From contig NC_057765.1 in assembly GCF_010389155.1 (NCBI RefSeq), positions 6,014,001-6,078,000 on the forward strand: 64,000 bases of DNA. Reading direction: 5' to 3'. Below the pieces are notes generated by a model. The model did not search any database. It had not been told where the DNA came from and was given only the letters and a program-made list of their open reading frames with translations. The stretch comes from Erigeron canadensis (Eukaryota; Streptophyta; Magnoliopsida; Asterales; Asteraceae). Positions 37,234 through 48,595 of this stretch are shown here, piece by piece. A program made the translations under genes and the position numbers. Position 1 is the first letter of the stretch, and each line of letters opens with the position of its first letter.

Positions 37234-39486
37234 AAATATATTCTCAAAACATGAGTTCAAAGGCATAACAATGCTAGAACAGCTTAATACAATAAGTGCA
37301 TAAACGGGATAGTCCAAGGCATGTAGCCTTAAAGTTTGACAATAAGCAATGGAGCATAAATCTCCGAAGTCCAGTCTAGCATGCAAGTCTTTATCCCTGA
37401 ATAGTCTGAGTACCTGAAAAGTATACTAAAACGTGTCAACACAAAGGTTGGTGAGTTCGTAGGTTTTAGTCAAAAAGCAAAGTAATGAAATAAGTTTTAT
37501 GTCGATTCTTTAAGTACAAAAGAGGTAGTTGTTCAATATATAACGAGCAGAGTTACGCCATAAGTCAAGATACTCAAGTCTCAAGCACATAAAGTCCAAA
37601 GTGCGGAAAGTGTGGCCTTCTGGTTCAACAACCTGCCTTTAGTAATGCTATGTGGCCTTACGGTTAAACAACTTGCCTTAGTACTAGCACATCACAAGCA
37701 TGTCAAAGTCTCAAAGTCTGGCCTTATGGTACCTGCCTTAGTCCAAAGTCTCAAGTCTCAAGTCTCCAATACACACAAAAAGCACGTCAATTAAGCACAA
37801 CCATCAATCACATAATCACACACATACAATCAAGAACAAACACGTCAAATGGCAAAGCAACTCTATACGCACATGCTCAATATTGAACATAAAATAGAAT
37901 CGACAAAACTGTTTGAAAAATTAGTATACTTTCCACCCCAAAACTTGTAAAAAGAGGGGCTACGAAACTTACCTGAAAGCAGCACAAGTATAAGTACCCT
38001 AAGTCAATGAACAAGAACAGGAACAGTCAGTACACCTGAAACATGCTCAACATATGTCCAATAGTCCTACATTGTCCACAAGTCACCCAGTAAGTGCTTA
38101 TTTAATTGTACACGTCCATGTCCTATACTAGTATCTTAGGAAATGTCATTATATCTCGTCAACGTCATAATATTTAATAATAGTCTCATTTGTTCTTATA
38201 AATTGTCCAAAAGAAATACTCTTTTTTTTAATAAAATCATATTTTAATATCAATGTCATTGATTCTTTATTATACCAACGTATAATTTATTTGGTCTTTT
38301 CGAGTCCATTGATCTTTGTATCATGTATATATATATATGCATATGTTCTTATTAAATTAGTCCATGTATATATATATATAATTGTCCATTTGAATTAATC
38401 CGTATATATATATATATATACTTAAGTCCAATGTCCATATTAACTCCGATGTCACGTCATTTTGGATCCAATTATACTTTTACTATGATCAAGAAAACTC
38501 TAGTTTTGACTTTTGACCAGAAAACTTAATTTTGACTTTGACCAAAAACCTTAATTTTGACTTTGACAACTCTAATTTTGACTAAATTTTGCCAAGAAAC
38601 TTTCAAATCTATGTATTTTATACATACATAAACCGATTTATATATATAAGTAAAGATTTTCGGATCTATGTATACATATACCCACACACATCCGAAATAT
38701 GTATAGGAGTGTAAAAAAAGGTCGGATCTATACACATATATAGAGAGAGAGCCGCGGTTATATATATAAATAGGAGAAAAACATGATTTTTATGATGAAT
38801 AAACCTTTAAATACCAAGATCTTACAGAAAAATGAAGAAAATATGAAGATTGGTGATGATTTGTGGTGGTTCGGTGGTGGTTGTATGGCGGCCGGATGAT
38901 GGTTTAGTGGTGGTTTGTGGGTGGTGGCCAAGAAAGGGAGAGAGAGGGAGAGGGGCGGTTGAGAGAGAAAGAGAGGGAAGGAGTTGTATGTGTGTGAGAA
39001 ATGAGAGGTAGGGTTAGGGTTAGTGGGGTTTTGTTACCCCTTTCCTTTAATTGACCAACCTTTGACTTTCATCTAGAATAGTTTGACCCGACAATTGAAG
39101 AAGACTCGTGACTCATAAATTTATTTTGTCGACATAGTTGAATGTAACTTTTCAATAGCTTTCCAACGGATATAAACATGACCATATTTGTTTATTAAAT
39201 CTTTAATTGATTAAATTTTAAGTATTTCACTTAATTTGGCATTTACACAAGATAACTAGTATTCCTCTTATTCTCGAGTCCACGTGCAATTTTTCTAAAG
39301 TCTAAATGCTCATAAAGTCCAGATAAAACATAAGTCCACTCATTGCGTTAATAATGCTCTAAAGACTAATGGCATTCACGCCCTAAAAATACATTTTCTA
39401 ATAATAAGTTGCGTAGATGAATGGATTGAACTATAAACGATCGGATAAGTACTTCGGGAAAATACTCCCAAATGACGGTTGTCACA
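37234..39486 (-). mobile_element. LTR-like repeat F, one edge unsure
   Basis: The right edge on the minus strand starts TGTGACAACCGTCATTTGGG, like a plant Ty3/gypsy LTR, and internal text (cgaactcacc...cacttttcagg on the minus strand near 37460-37415) is shared with LTR A. ATAAT occurs at 37229-37233 and 39487-39491 and may be a target duplication, but the left edge does not read TG...CA, so this end may be lost. Contains AT dinucleotide tracts (38320-38425), a ttttgactttgacc minisatellite (about 38505-38590) and short repeats near 37610-37760. No coding sequence. Confidence 0.55.
38505..38590. repeat. ttttgactttgacc minisatellite
   Basis: Four to five copies of a 25-30-bp unit, (aacc)ttaattttgactttgacc, within LTR-like repeat F. 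Confidence 0.6.
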
Positions 39487-40105
39487 ATAATTGTACATAT
39501 GTTAGATGGCTGTGGTGTCCGAGCTCTAAAGGATGCTCGCTTACCTGATCAATATAACCATATTTATATTGATATAGACATGGTTTGTAAAACAAACCAT
39601 GGTTGTGTCTGATTATCTACTTTATCTAGATGGGAGAAATCATGCGAGGGAAGTTATGCCAATGATATAACCATCCTTCATAATTTTAGTCAAAGGAACT
39701 AAAATTATCCGTTGAGATTCTATATGATCTTGAGGTCAAAGGCATAAACCCACCAAGAGCAACATGATCATCTTCTACAGAGAAGAAAAGGAAGTAGTCT
39801 TTTCCTTTGGTAAATTCAAAGTATAGTAGATAGGTTTATATAATTTTTTCGACACACCTTCTATAAAATACAAATGGATCAGGCATTGGACGTAGTATCT
39901 ATGTAAAAGAAATAGTCCTAGATAAGAACTTTTGTCATATATATGGTGAAAGTTCATTATCATAAATATTAACGGTTGGTCAAGAAGAGTAATAGATAGA
40001 CGGATAGTTTTATGGGCGTGATATTTGAACTGGAAAAGAGAAAAAACTGTTATTAGAATGAGGATGAGTGGGGTATAAAACAAACGAGCCGGGAGGGGAA
40101 GAAGC
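39487..40105. other. Non-coding stretch before the U2 pseudogene
   Basis: A 24-bp near-perfect hairpin (catggtttgt / acaaaccatgg) at about 39579-39602 is the only structure. A 110-codon minus frame at 39775-40107 shows no recognisable domain and is not called. A TATA-like tataaaac lies at 40075-40082, about 30 bp before the U2-like sequence. Confidence 0.45.
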
Positions 40106-40241
40106 ATACCTTTCTCGGCCTTTTAGCTAAGATCAAGTGTAGTATCTCTTCTTATATGTGGGTCATCGACCTACTTGATATTAATCTTATTTTTGGAGGG
40201 GGAGTGGAAAAGACCGTCACACTAGCTTGCTAGTGGGTCTA
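40106..40241 (+). pseudogene. U2 snRNA pseudogene with internal deletion
   Basis: Begins ATACCTTTCTCGGCCTTTTAGC and continues through GATCAAGTGTAGTATCT (with the GUAGUA that pairs to the branch point), TGTGGGTCATCGACCTACTTG and ATATTAATCTTATTTTTGG, all matching plant U2 with few changes. About 16 bases of the stem-loop IIa region (the CAGTTTAATATCTG part) are missing, and the 3' third is diverged though it keeps a hairpin (actagcttgctagt). Plant U2 genes need the upstream element TCCCACATCG, which I do not see; a TATA-like box is present. Probably an inactive copy. Confidence 0.85.
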
Positions 40242-40361
40242 TTTTTTTTATTAAATTTGTCGCCTTGGTCCTATACTATCACCAAGGTCTCTGGCACCCC
40301 AATTTATAGTTAAACTTTTTGTTTAATGATGATATATATGATTCAAGGTTTATTATTATTA

Positions 40362-41694
40362 GAGAAATTATCATAAATCGTCCCTGTGGTTTGTTCGATT
40401 CGTATTTTCGTCCCTGAACTTTTTTTTTATCACTAAGTGTCTCTGGGCTTTTCCATTTCATTGCCAGATGTTCCTGCCACTAAGAGGCATTATTTTTCCT
40501 CCGTTAAATCCCTCATGTGCAATGCACATGAGTGTATAATCGTCAATTTCTTAACCATAGGGACTATTTGTAATAAATGATATAAAACTTATATAAAATA
40601 CTCTTCTTCTTCCTCATCTTCTTTCTTGTTTCCTTTCTCAGCCACCACCATCACCATTCATCAAGCCTTACCATCACAATTTCTCTAAAACTTTTTCTAT
40701 AAACACATGATTTTCCCTCATTATTCACTAACCCTAAACAAAAAAAAAAAAAAACCTCAGCTCCATCCTAATTCAATTTCTCCGTAATAATTGATGTCAG
40801 ATAGCATGCTAATTATGTAATTGAAGGATTATCCACTGAGATTTTAGATTTACTCTTTAACAACAATAAACAACCAACTAAGAGATGGTAGGTGGACTAT
40901 ATTAAATGAAGATAAAGGAAAAGCCAACCAAGTATTATTATGTTAACATCTTTTGCAACTATCTAGTTGTTGACTTGATGATCTTTTTTTTACAGTAACG
41001 TTGGCTTTTTTGTAGTAACTGAAAAGGTAGATTAAACTAAGTATGTCGCTCTTAAAAAGAGCAGAAGAGTTTATAATTATGTAATGTGTTTACGCTTTTC
41101 AAAAACGGTAATAAAGTGGGACGATGGCTCAAATTAACTACATTTTCTGGACGCCATAATTTTCTAATGCTCGATGATGACACTTTAATGACTATCTGAG
41201 CCTTGATTTCGTGTTATTGCATTGTGGAATTTGGTTCTATATTGTGGCATATGCCTTATGATGCAAAGCTTATTTTTGTAAATGGCTAATTGTTTGATTT
41301 AAAGTGAAATTGATTATTGACGTAGATATTGGATTTGAATTTTTATAGATCTAGAAAGATGGAAAAAAACATGTTTGGTAGATTTGGTGAATGGTGATGG
41401 TGGTGGCTGGGAAAAGGAAAAAGAAAGAGGAGGAGGAGGAAGAAGAAGAAAGGTGTTTTGTATATGTATGCTTTTATATCATTATCACAAATAGTTTTGT
41501 GGTCAAGAAATTGACGATTATACCCTCATGTGCATTGCACATGAGGGGTTTAACGGAGGAAAAATGACGCTTGTTAGTAGCAGGGACGTCCGGCAATTAA
41601 ATGGAAAAGCCTAGGGACACTTAGTAATAAAAAAAAGTTCAGGGACGAAAATACGAATCGAGCAAACCACAAGGACAATTTGTGACAATTTCTC
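40362..41694. mobile_element. Non-autonomous Mutator-like element with about 300-bp inverted ends
   Basis: A 1333-bp element. Left end GAGAAATTATCATAAATCG; right end on the minus strand GAGAAATTGTCACAAATTG. The arms pair for about 300 bp (shared: acgaaaatacgaatcga, ggcttttccattt, cctcatgtgcaatgcacatga, attgacgatta). Flanks TTATTATTA (40353-40361) and TTATTGTTA (41695-41703) are 9-bp duplications with one mismatch. Each arm contains a perfect palindrome tgtgcaatgcaca / tgtgcattgcaca. The inside has no transposase. Confidence 0.8.
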
Positions 41695-41749
41695 TTATTG
41701 TTATTATTATTACGAGCAATAGTAGCCTTGAATCACTAAAAAACCATCG

Positions 41750-42535
41750 GTGTATGGTGGATTTTTTGGTTTAGTTGAGAACTAGTTATTTTTACCCGTG
41801 CGTTGTCGCGGGATACGTATTTTACACGATAAAGTTTTGAACCTAAATTTATGTCAAATATTTGAATCCAAATTTTAAAGAAGACAATTGAGTATGTAGT
41901 AATAACAATAAAGTTTTTTAAAAAGGAGTAATAACATGTATAGACACATAACAATAACTATATTAATGTTTTAAATGTTATATGAACGTAAAACGTTACG
42001 ATAATCAAAGTTGTCATATATTAACAACGTTATATATATAAAAAGACGGATGAGAATAATTAAAAATCAAATGTTTAAAGATAAAACCATAACTGTGTGA
42101 AAGTTGTTTGATTGAAACATGAGAACCCAAAAGTTTAGTGTCAAGAAAATGTAACGAAATATTTGATGTGGTGTAAAAGTTAAAAGATATAAGCTTTCCT
42201 TAAAAAATACTACTAAACATGTAGCAATAACAATATAAAAATTGTAAAAGAATAATAAGATGTATAAAAACATATACAATAATTATATTAATGTTTTAAA
42301 TGTTACATGAACGTAAGACGTGACGATGATAAAAGTTATTATATATTGAAAACGTTATATTTCACTATATATATATATATAAATGGATAAAAATAATAAA
42401 AAGCCAAATGTTTAAAAGTAAAACCGTAACTGTGTGAAAGTTGTTTGATGAAAACCTAAAAGTTTAGTGTTAAAAAAATAAAACCGAAAACTTTGATGTG
42501 GTGTGAAAGTTAAAAGATAGAAACTTTGGGGGGAT
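41750..42535. repeat. Imperfect 330-bp tandem repeat
   Basis: About 41945-42200 is repeated at about 42288-42530: both copies hold atattaatgttttaaatgtta, catgaacgtaa, aacgttatat, aactgtgtgaaagttgtttg, aaaagtttagtgt and gatgtggtgt(a/g)aaagttaaaag. It follows a tacccgtgcgttgtcgcggg motif at 41790-41810, and related ccgtatcgcggg/cacgttgcgggg motifs appear at 43425-43770, so this belongs to a dispersed repeat family whose edges are unclear. Confidence 0.65.
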
Positions 42536-44105
42536 AAAATAAAAATTATTAAAAATTAATATGTGCTATAAGAACTTGTACATTTCATGCTTAAAGAACT
42601 TATATATATCACAATATTTTTAAGTATATATATTAAAAAGAAAATACCATAAGGAAGGGATATATTTTTAGCTTTTTCAACATGTAAACATGTAAAATGC
42701 AATTAAAGAGTGTAAAGAAGATGATGTTGTATCTTATGCATAAGAAATGGTAAAAGCATATATGTTTTTAGTATAGTATAAACGAGATATGTCACTCGGG
42801 CGTTACCTCAGTAGCCATTACATTTTTTATATTCGATAACATGTAAACTTAAACAACTTAAAGTGTGACAAACTAAAAAAAATTCAGAAATGTACTAACG
42901 TTATATTATTATACGTGGGAAAAAAAATTGTTATAATAAAAAATGAATGACTTATTTAAAAGCATAAGCCAAAAACAAAAATCTAAAACAAAACATATAT
43001 TATCAAAAGAAATCATTTAACACATATAATATAGCATAAATTAATGAGTAATTGAGTGTTGATGTATTAGTAATTATTGATACATGTAAAAGTTAAAAGT
43101 TTGTGATGTATGTGTCGTAAATGAAAAAAAAGAGTTCACCTCAAGTATAAAGAAACGAATAAAGACAAACGATTTGTTACATTGGATAATGGTTGTTGAA
43201 GGTTTTAGATTTAGAGACGATCAGAGATAGTGAACATGAAAAAAGACTAAAACTGCAAAGTACAAATGATAAGGATCATTTTTGCAACTTTATATAATAT
43301 ATAGGGACCATTGTTGGAAAAACAAAAAATGCAAAAAAAAAAGAAGAAATAAAGAAAGCGTGGCACGACTCCCATTGCAGGAGTTTTAGGATATGTATAA
43401 TGGTAATTAGAAAAATTTTTGATCCACGTTGCGGGGTCTTTATTGTCTTGTTGAAAACCGAATGGGATGTGATATGGAAAAAGGCATAAATATAATAGTT
43501 AATAATTTAAGCGGTTGTGATGTCGAAAATGCAAGTAGTGGTACGGGGTATGCCACAAAAAGGTTAAATGACTCTAAAAGAAAAAAAAAACAAAAAAGTA
43601 ACACTTAATAAAAAAAATCCGAAAGGAAAGCGATGTGGCAAAAACCCAATAGTAGTACGGTGCGGGTGATGGACAGATAGCAACTCGCCATGCATGCGAG
43701 GTGAGTTACTATTTATAAGCATGGTCTTTAGTATATAGCTAGTAAATTTCGCACCCCGTATCGCGGGACTTCAATTGTCTTTTTTAAACGGTTACGTGTT
43801 TTATGTATTTGTGTTGAACCTTCAACCGTCAAGTTAAAGATCTTTGAGTCATAAATATGTTTGATTAAAAGTGTGCAAGAAAGCAAAAAGTAACCTGCAG
43901 CAGAAACCCGAACGGGATGTGATATGACAAATGTATTGTAGTAAAATGCAAGTGTTAGTACGGGGTGTACCATAAAAAGGTTTGTATGACTTCAAAGGAA
44001 AAGGTGTTCAAAAAACCAAAAATAATCCGATGTGACAAAAATCCAAATAGGCGAGTTACTGTTGACAAAAAGTCTAAGAACCTGGAATAAAATCTTAAAC
44101 ATGAT
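42536..44105. other. Repeat-rich, no gene seen
   Basis: Contains two more copies of the cgttgcggg-type start (about 43425, 43755) and two similar blocks, 43440-43570 and 43905-43985, sharing gaatgggatgtgatatg, agtacggggt and ccacaaaaaggtt. No coding exon recognised. Confidence 0.4.
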
Positions 44106-44340
44106 TTTTTTTTTAAAAGGCAGTAATTGATAAATGGATAGCGTGCCCCACGCGGATGCGCTCACGCCGGTTCGACTTCTTGTAATGCCTTATATGGTTT
44201 GCTCCTCATGTGCTAAATACTAAGGTCCCCTCGCTACATTTAAATGTGTTAGTATTCGAACCTGTGCTTCCCATGAAGAAACCACATTGTGGAAAAACTC
44301 GTTAACCATTGGGCTAACATCCTAATGACGACTCAAACCG
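44106..44340 (-). mobile_element. tRNA-derived SINE
   Basis: Minus strand: an A-box-like TGTTAGCCCAATGGTTAACG (about 44319-44300), a B-box-like GCACAGGTTCGAATA (about 44269-44255), a body with CACTTGAGG-type and ggttcgac motifs, and a 3' A tail (a T run on the plus strand at 44106-44115). Target duplication not clear. The head and its 5' flank recur at 52050-52240. Confidence 0.6.
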
Positions 44341-44460
44341 GATCTAATGTAGCAAAATCCAAATAGCTAGTGACATGGGTTTAAAAATCAACCAATAGAA
44401 CAATATTAGACTAACGGTGACACTGTTGATAAGCATTGGATTTAATGTTATATATAATAT

Positions 44461-47107
44461 AATACTAGATGTAGACCCATATAGAAACACGGAAAATACG
44501 TAGACCTTGTATAAATTTGTTTTGACGCTACAAATTGCATATGCCTACGTATAAAACCAATTTGGTCAATTATATGTTATGTTACTTGTTATATTAATCA
44601 TTAAATTTGATTAGTGTAAATAATTTTTGGCAATCCATGGAATGTTTTTTAGGTTTTTGGCAATTCATGGAATGCTTTTTTAGGTTTTACTACTTTTATA
44701 TATACTACCAATTACTTCTAAGTGGTTATACATAATGTTTAGATTTTGGTATTACTTTTATATATAGAACTATATTCTTAGTCAAAGATAAACATACATA
44801 TATTTAGACGAAAGTATCTAGTATCTACTAATTCTACTAAAGGAGGTAAGAGGATGACTTAAGAAATTTTTTTTATGTGAAGCAGTATGGTGTTGGAAAT
44901 TAGTACAATAAAAAAAATGATTATTTGTTCAAAAATTTATACTTTGGACAATTTTTATTAACAGAAATGTAAAAAATATATGACCTTATTTTTATAAACT
45001 GTTTGTTCATGATAAATGGATTATCCATTAACATTTTATAAAAGAAGTGTTTTTAGGACGTTCCTTATTTCATCTAAGTTTTTCCGAGAAAATGAAGAGT
45101 ACTAAGAACTTCTGTATTTTTTAAAAAGAGACATAAAAGAAAATCCATTTTAATATGAATAATAAATAATTGGATAACCAAAATAAAAAGAGGCCATGAA
45201 TTGTACGTGGTCCTTGTGGACTTATTGCCAACATTTACCCTGATCAAAGTATGTTTTAAAAACTATTTATAGGAGTCAAATAATCATTTCTTATTAACAT
45301 ATTTTAGTTTGTAAAACTATTTAGACCGGAATCGTGTTTTGTATCCTTTTTGTTTTTTTAATTAAAAGAAGCTTATCTCTAATTGTTACACAATTTTCTA
45401 AAACTCTTTTGAACCTACAATAAAATAGTAAGAACACAGTCAAATTAGCCGTCATATAAAATAAGTTCATACTACAAAAATTGCTTCTAACTACATGAAA
45501 TTGTCTATATTTACCTATTTCAAAATTTGAACAAATTAAAATATAGGAATTACCCAAATTATATCTTCAAATATAGAAATCATAGACAAACTTTTATAAA
45601 AGATACCCTAAATCAATCATTATGGAATTCATTGAGAATAGATAATAATGAGGGAAGTTTAAGGAGACACATATGTTTCATGCTTTTTCTCTTCATTTCA
45701 CTAAACATCAATATAGCTTCTTTTAGTTTTCCAAATTTTGATAAAACATTTATTAGCAAACAATAGGGCATCTACAATAAAATCAAAAAATGAATGGTTA
45801 CACATGATCTCAAAAATAATTGTTAAAAAGCGTCAAAATCATTAAATTAAATGGTTATCACTAACTCACTAAGTACATCAGAATCAAACACTTAACTAAA
45901 GATATGTATATAAATAAATTAAAACTAAAATGTATAGTCATAACCTACAAACTCTTAACTCACCTTCAAATACATCATTGTTGAATCAACATACAATTTG
46001 GCTCTCTAGAAGGAATATCATATCCGATTTTTTTACATTCCTAATTAGAAAAGTCACACATCCCTCTAATTCCCCCTTCTGTTTCATCCCATAAATTAAC
46101 AAACCTATATCCAATGACATAATACAAACAAAACAGTCATACTAAACATTAAACCAAAACAATACTCTAAATAAATAAATAAAAGATTACATCAACTAAG
46201 TTCAATATTGAAGTTGAAAATTCCCAAAAAAACTCTTAATCCAGGTCTTTTTTACCTGAAAAAAAAGGTATAAAATAGAATTCGTATCTTTTTAATCCAC
46301 GTCCTGGTAAGCAACAAAACCAAAAAAAAATCATCACAATATATAACAAAAAATCGAAAAAGAAACCAATACGGCTAAAATAAGTAATAATAAAGATTAA
46401 AATATGAATTTGTTATAACCAAAACAACCAAAATTTTGAATTCTTGAGAAAAGTAATACGACTTATGTACTTTTTGTGCATGAGAACCATGTAAAGTTAC
46501 CCTGCAAATGTTCCTAATCAACCTACTTCTTGGTCAACCATTGTACTTATTATCATCCTGAAATATCTTGTCACTAAGTTATACTTACACACAAGGTTAC
46601 CGTTTTGACCAAATTCTTGTACTTAATAGTAAAATGAAATAGTTAGTACTAATGGTAAAAAATAAAATATAAAAACAAAATAGCTTCTTCCATCCAAATA
46701 TAAATGCAACATTAACCATAATGACAAAAAACAAAAAGAACACTCAAGACATATATTTTGTCTATAACATTCCATCATCTCTGACTTCTTTTGTCTTCTT
46801 GTTATTATTTGATTATTAGTCACAATATTATAGAATACTTGTATAAAAATTTGATTTACGATTTTAGATTTTTATGATATCAAGAGCAACAATAGGAGAT
46901 ATATATCTCAATAAACTATATGTCCAGCCCATTTCTTTCTAACTCAATAGTTTTACCTTTCTTAAAAAACCTTGTAATTTAATCAAAAAATTAAGAAAAG
47001 ATGCATATGTAACAATCACAAAAAATCTGGTTAATAACCTCATAAGTGTAATGTAATAAATAGACTCACATTAAATAGTCACTCAATGACTTCATGATGC
47101 TTCGTAG
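44461..47107. other. AT-rich intergenic region
   Basis: No gene, RNA or clear element recognised. Open frames here are short (under 80 codons), low in complexity and without family likeness. A duplicated aggtttttggcaattcatgg stretch occurs near 44630-44690. Confidence 0.45.
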
Positions 47108-47320
47108 TTATCTTCTGTTGGCAGTACACGACCAATCTATAGGCCTTGGCCTTTTCTTTTGCTCATTGGAGAACATGTTCATGAACCCTGCAATTGCAGC
47201 AAAGATGGAACTTAGTTTACATTCAAATATCTTTGAAAATTTAATTAATAAGAAAATCCATAATGTAGTTTGCATCTTGTGGACTTTTATTTATATCATC
47301 TAAATTACAAAGACACAGTA

Positions 47321-47372
<52 letters not shown>

Positions 47373-48310
47373 AGTCATTTGAATCTATATATGTACCTTT
47401 TGAAAGTTGACTATTACACCCCATGTGACATGATCTTATGGAAACAAATAACAAAAGCTCATGACAAATCCAACACTAAGATTAATTATTAGACACTGAG
47501 TAAAATGAACTCACTTGAATGACTTGTTCACATGATCTCCAACTGAATTTTGTTCAACTAAACCAACTAAAATGACCAATTAAAAAAACATGTTAACACA
47601 CTTTGAAGAAGTATCTAACAAAATCAATGTAGCAAACTTTTTGACATATACCAGAAACCCAAACCCATTTTGACCCATAATCTAAACCACCCATCTTGTT
47701 AGTTGTAAAAGTAAACAAACCTATATTGAAAAATTAAAGTTACTAAATAAATTTTTACCCATATACATTTCAACAAACAACCATAAATATTACACCTTTC
47801 TTATTGCATTTATTTTCCATGTATCAAAATTTCACATAAGTTCCTTTATTAACTAAGACACTTACCTGAATATCCTTTTGGGATGATAATATCAATCTCA
47901 ACTTGAGTCATAAGCCCAACGAACATCAAGAATTGCATCAAGCCTCTCCAATACCTACAAAATGAAGACCTTGCGATACAAAAGTTTTCACAAAACTGTA
48001 CCTAATTATGATATTATGTCAAACTGGAAAATAAATCATTCAAAATTAAACATATCTAGCTTTTGGCAGGGATGGATTTTCAAGCCTCCAACCAAGAATT
48101 ATTTTTAACACTTTATCTAACTGTACCTCATTAAATATATTTTGAAGTATAGTAAGCACAATATATATGAATTATCTTCAATATTAAAACTTTAAATTTC
48201 AACAAAAACTAAAAAAATATATAAAATGGTATGACCTATGAAACACTTCCATGAGATAAGGTACCTTTTAAGCTTTAATGCTTAAACATCTTCAAAATAT
48301 GAGCCATCAT
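47108..48310 (-). CDS. Three-exon gene for a 63-aa putative membrane micro-protein
   Basis: Not recognised by name. Exons (minus): 48310-48288, 47954-47866, 47187-47108; splice sites GAT|GTTTAAG...TTGTAG|GT, TCAG|GTAAGT...TTGCAG|GG; 192 nt, 63 aa plus TAA. An in-frame TAG directly precedes the first ATG (a second ATG follows at once). The product runs MMAHILKMYWRGLMQF, a hydrophobic segment LMFVGLMTQVEIDIII, then a polar basic tail EQKKRPRPIDWSC. One short membrane or amphipathic segment with a basic C-terminal tail suggests a small organelle or ER membrane protein, but that is inference. Support: three phases fit, consensus acceptor and donor signals, and a protein-like sequence with no low-complexity bias. 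Introns are 333 and 678 bp. Could still be wrong in exon 1, whose donor is weak. Confidence 0.6.
47323..47376. repeat. (CA)n(TA)n microsatellite
   Basis: About fifteen CA units followed by about eight TA units, inside the last intron of the micro-protein gene. Confidence 0.9.
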
Positions 48311-48595
48311 CTATATTTTCAGATCTAAAAAAAATAATAAAAAGAAAAAAATTAGCAAGATAAATAAGCAGATCTGAAATATATAAAACATACCTTCTAT
48401 AGTTCTATACATTCAAACATGATAATGACGAAAAAAACAAAAATAAGCTAAAAATACATTGCATATACATATAAAAATACAACATCAATATTAACATTAA
48501 AAATCGATTGATGAAAATGGATGACCGAGAAGAAGATGGAGATGAAGAAGCCAATAGAAAAACTTACAAAGGGTTTTTTGTTCATTCATTTGTAT

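Noticed and set aside
39775..40107. 110-codon minus frame
   Set aside because: No domain, AT-rich codons, abuts the U2 pseudogene; nothing supports expression.
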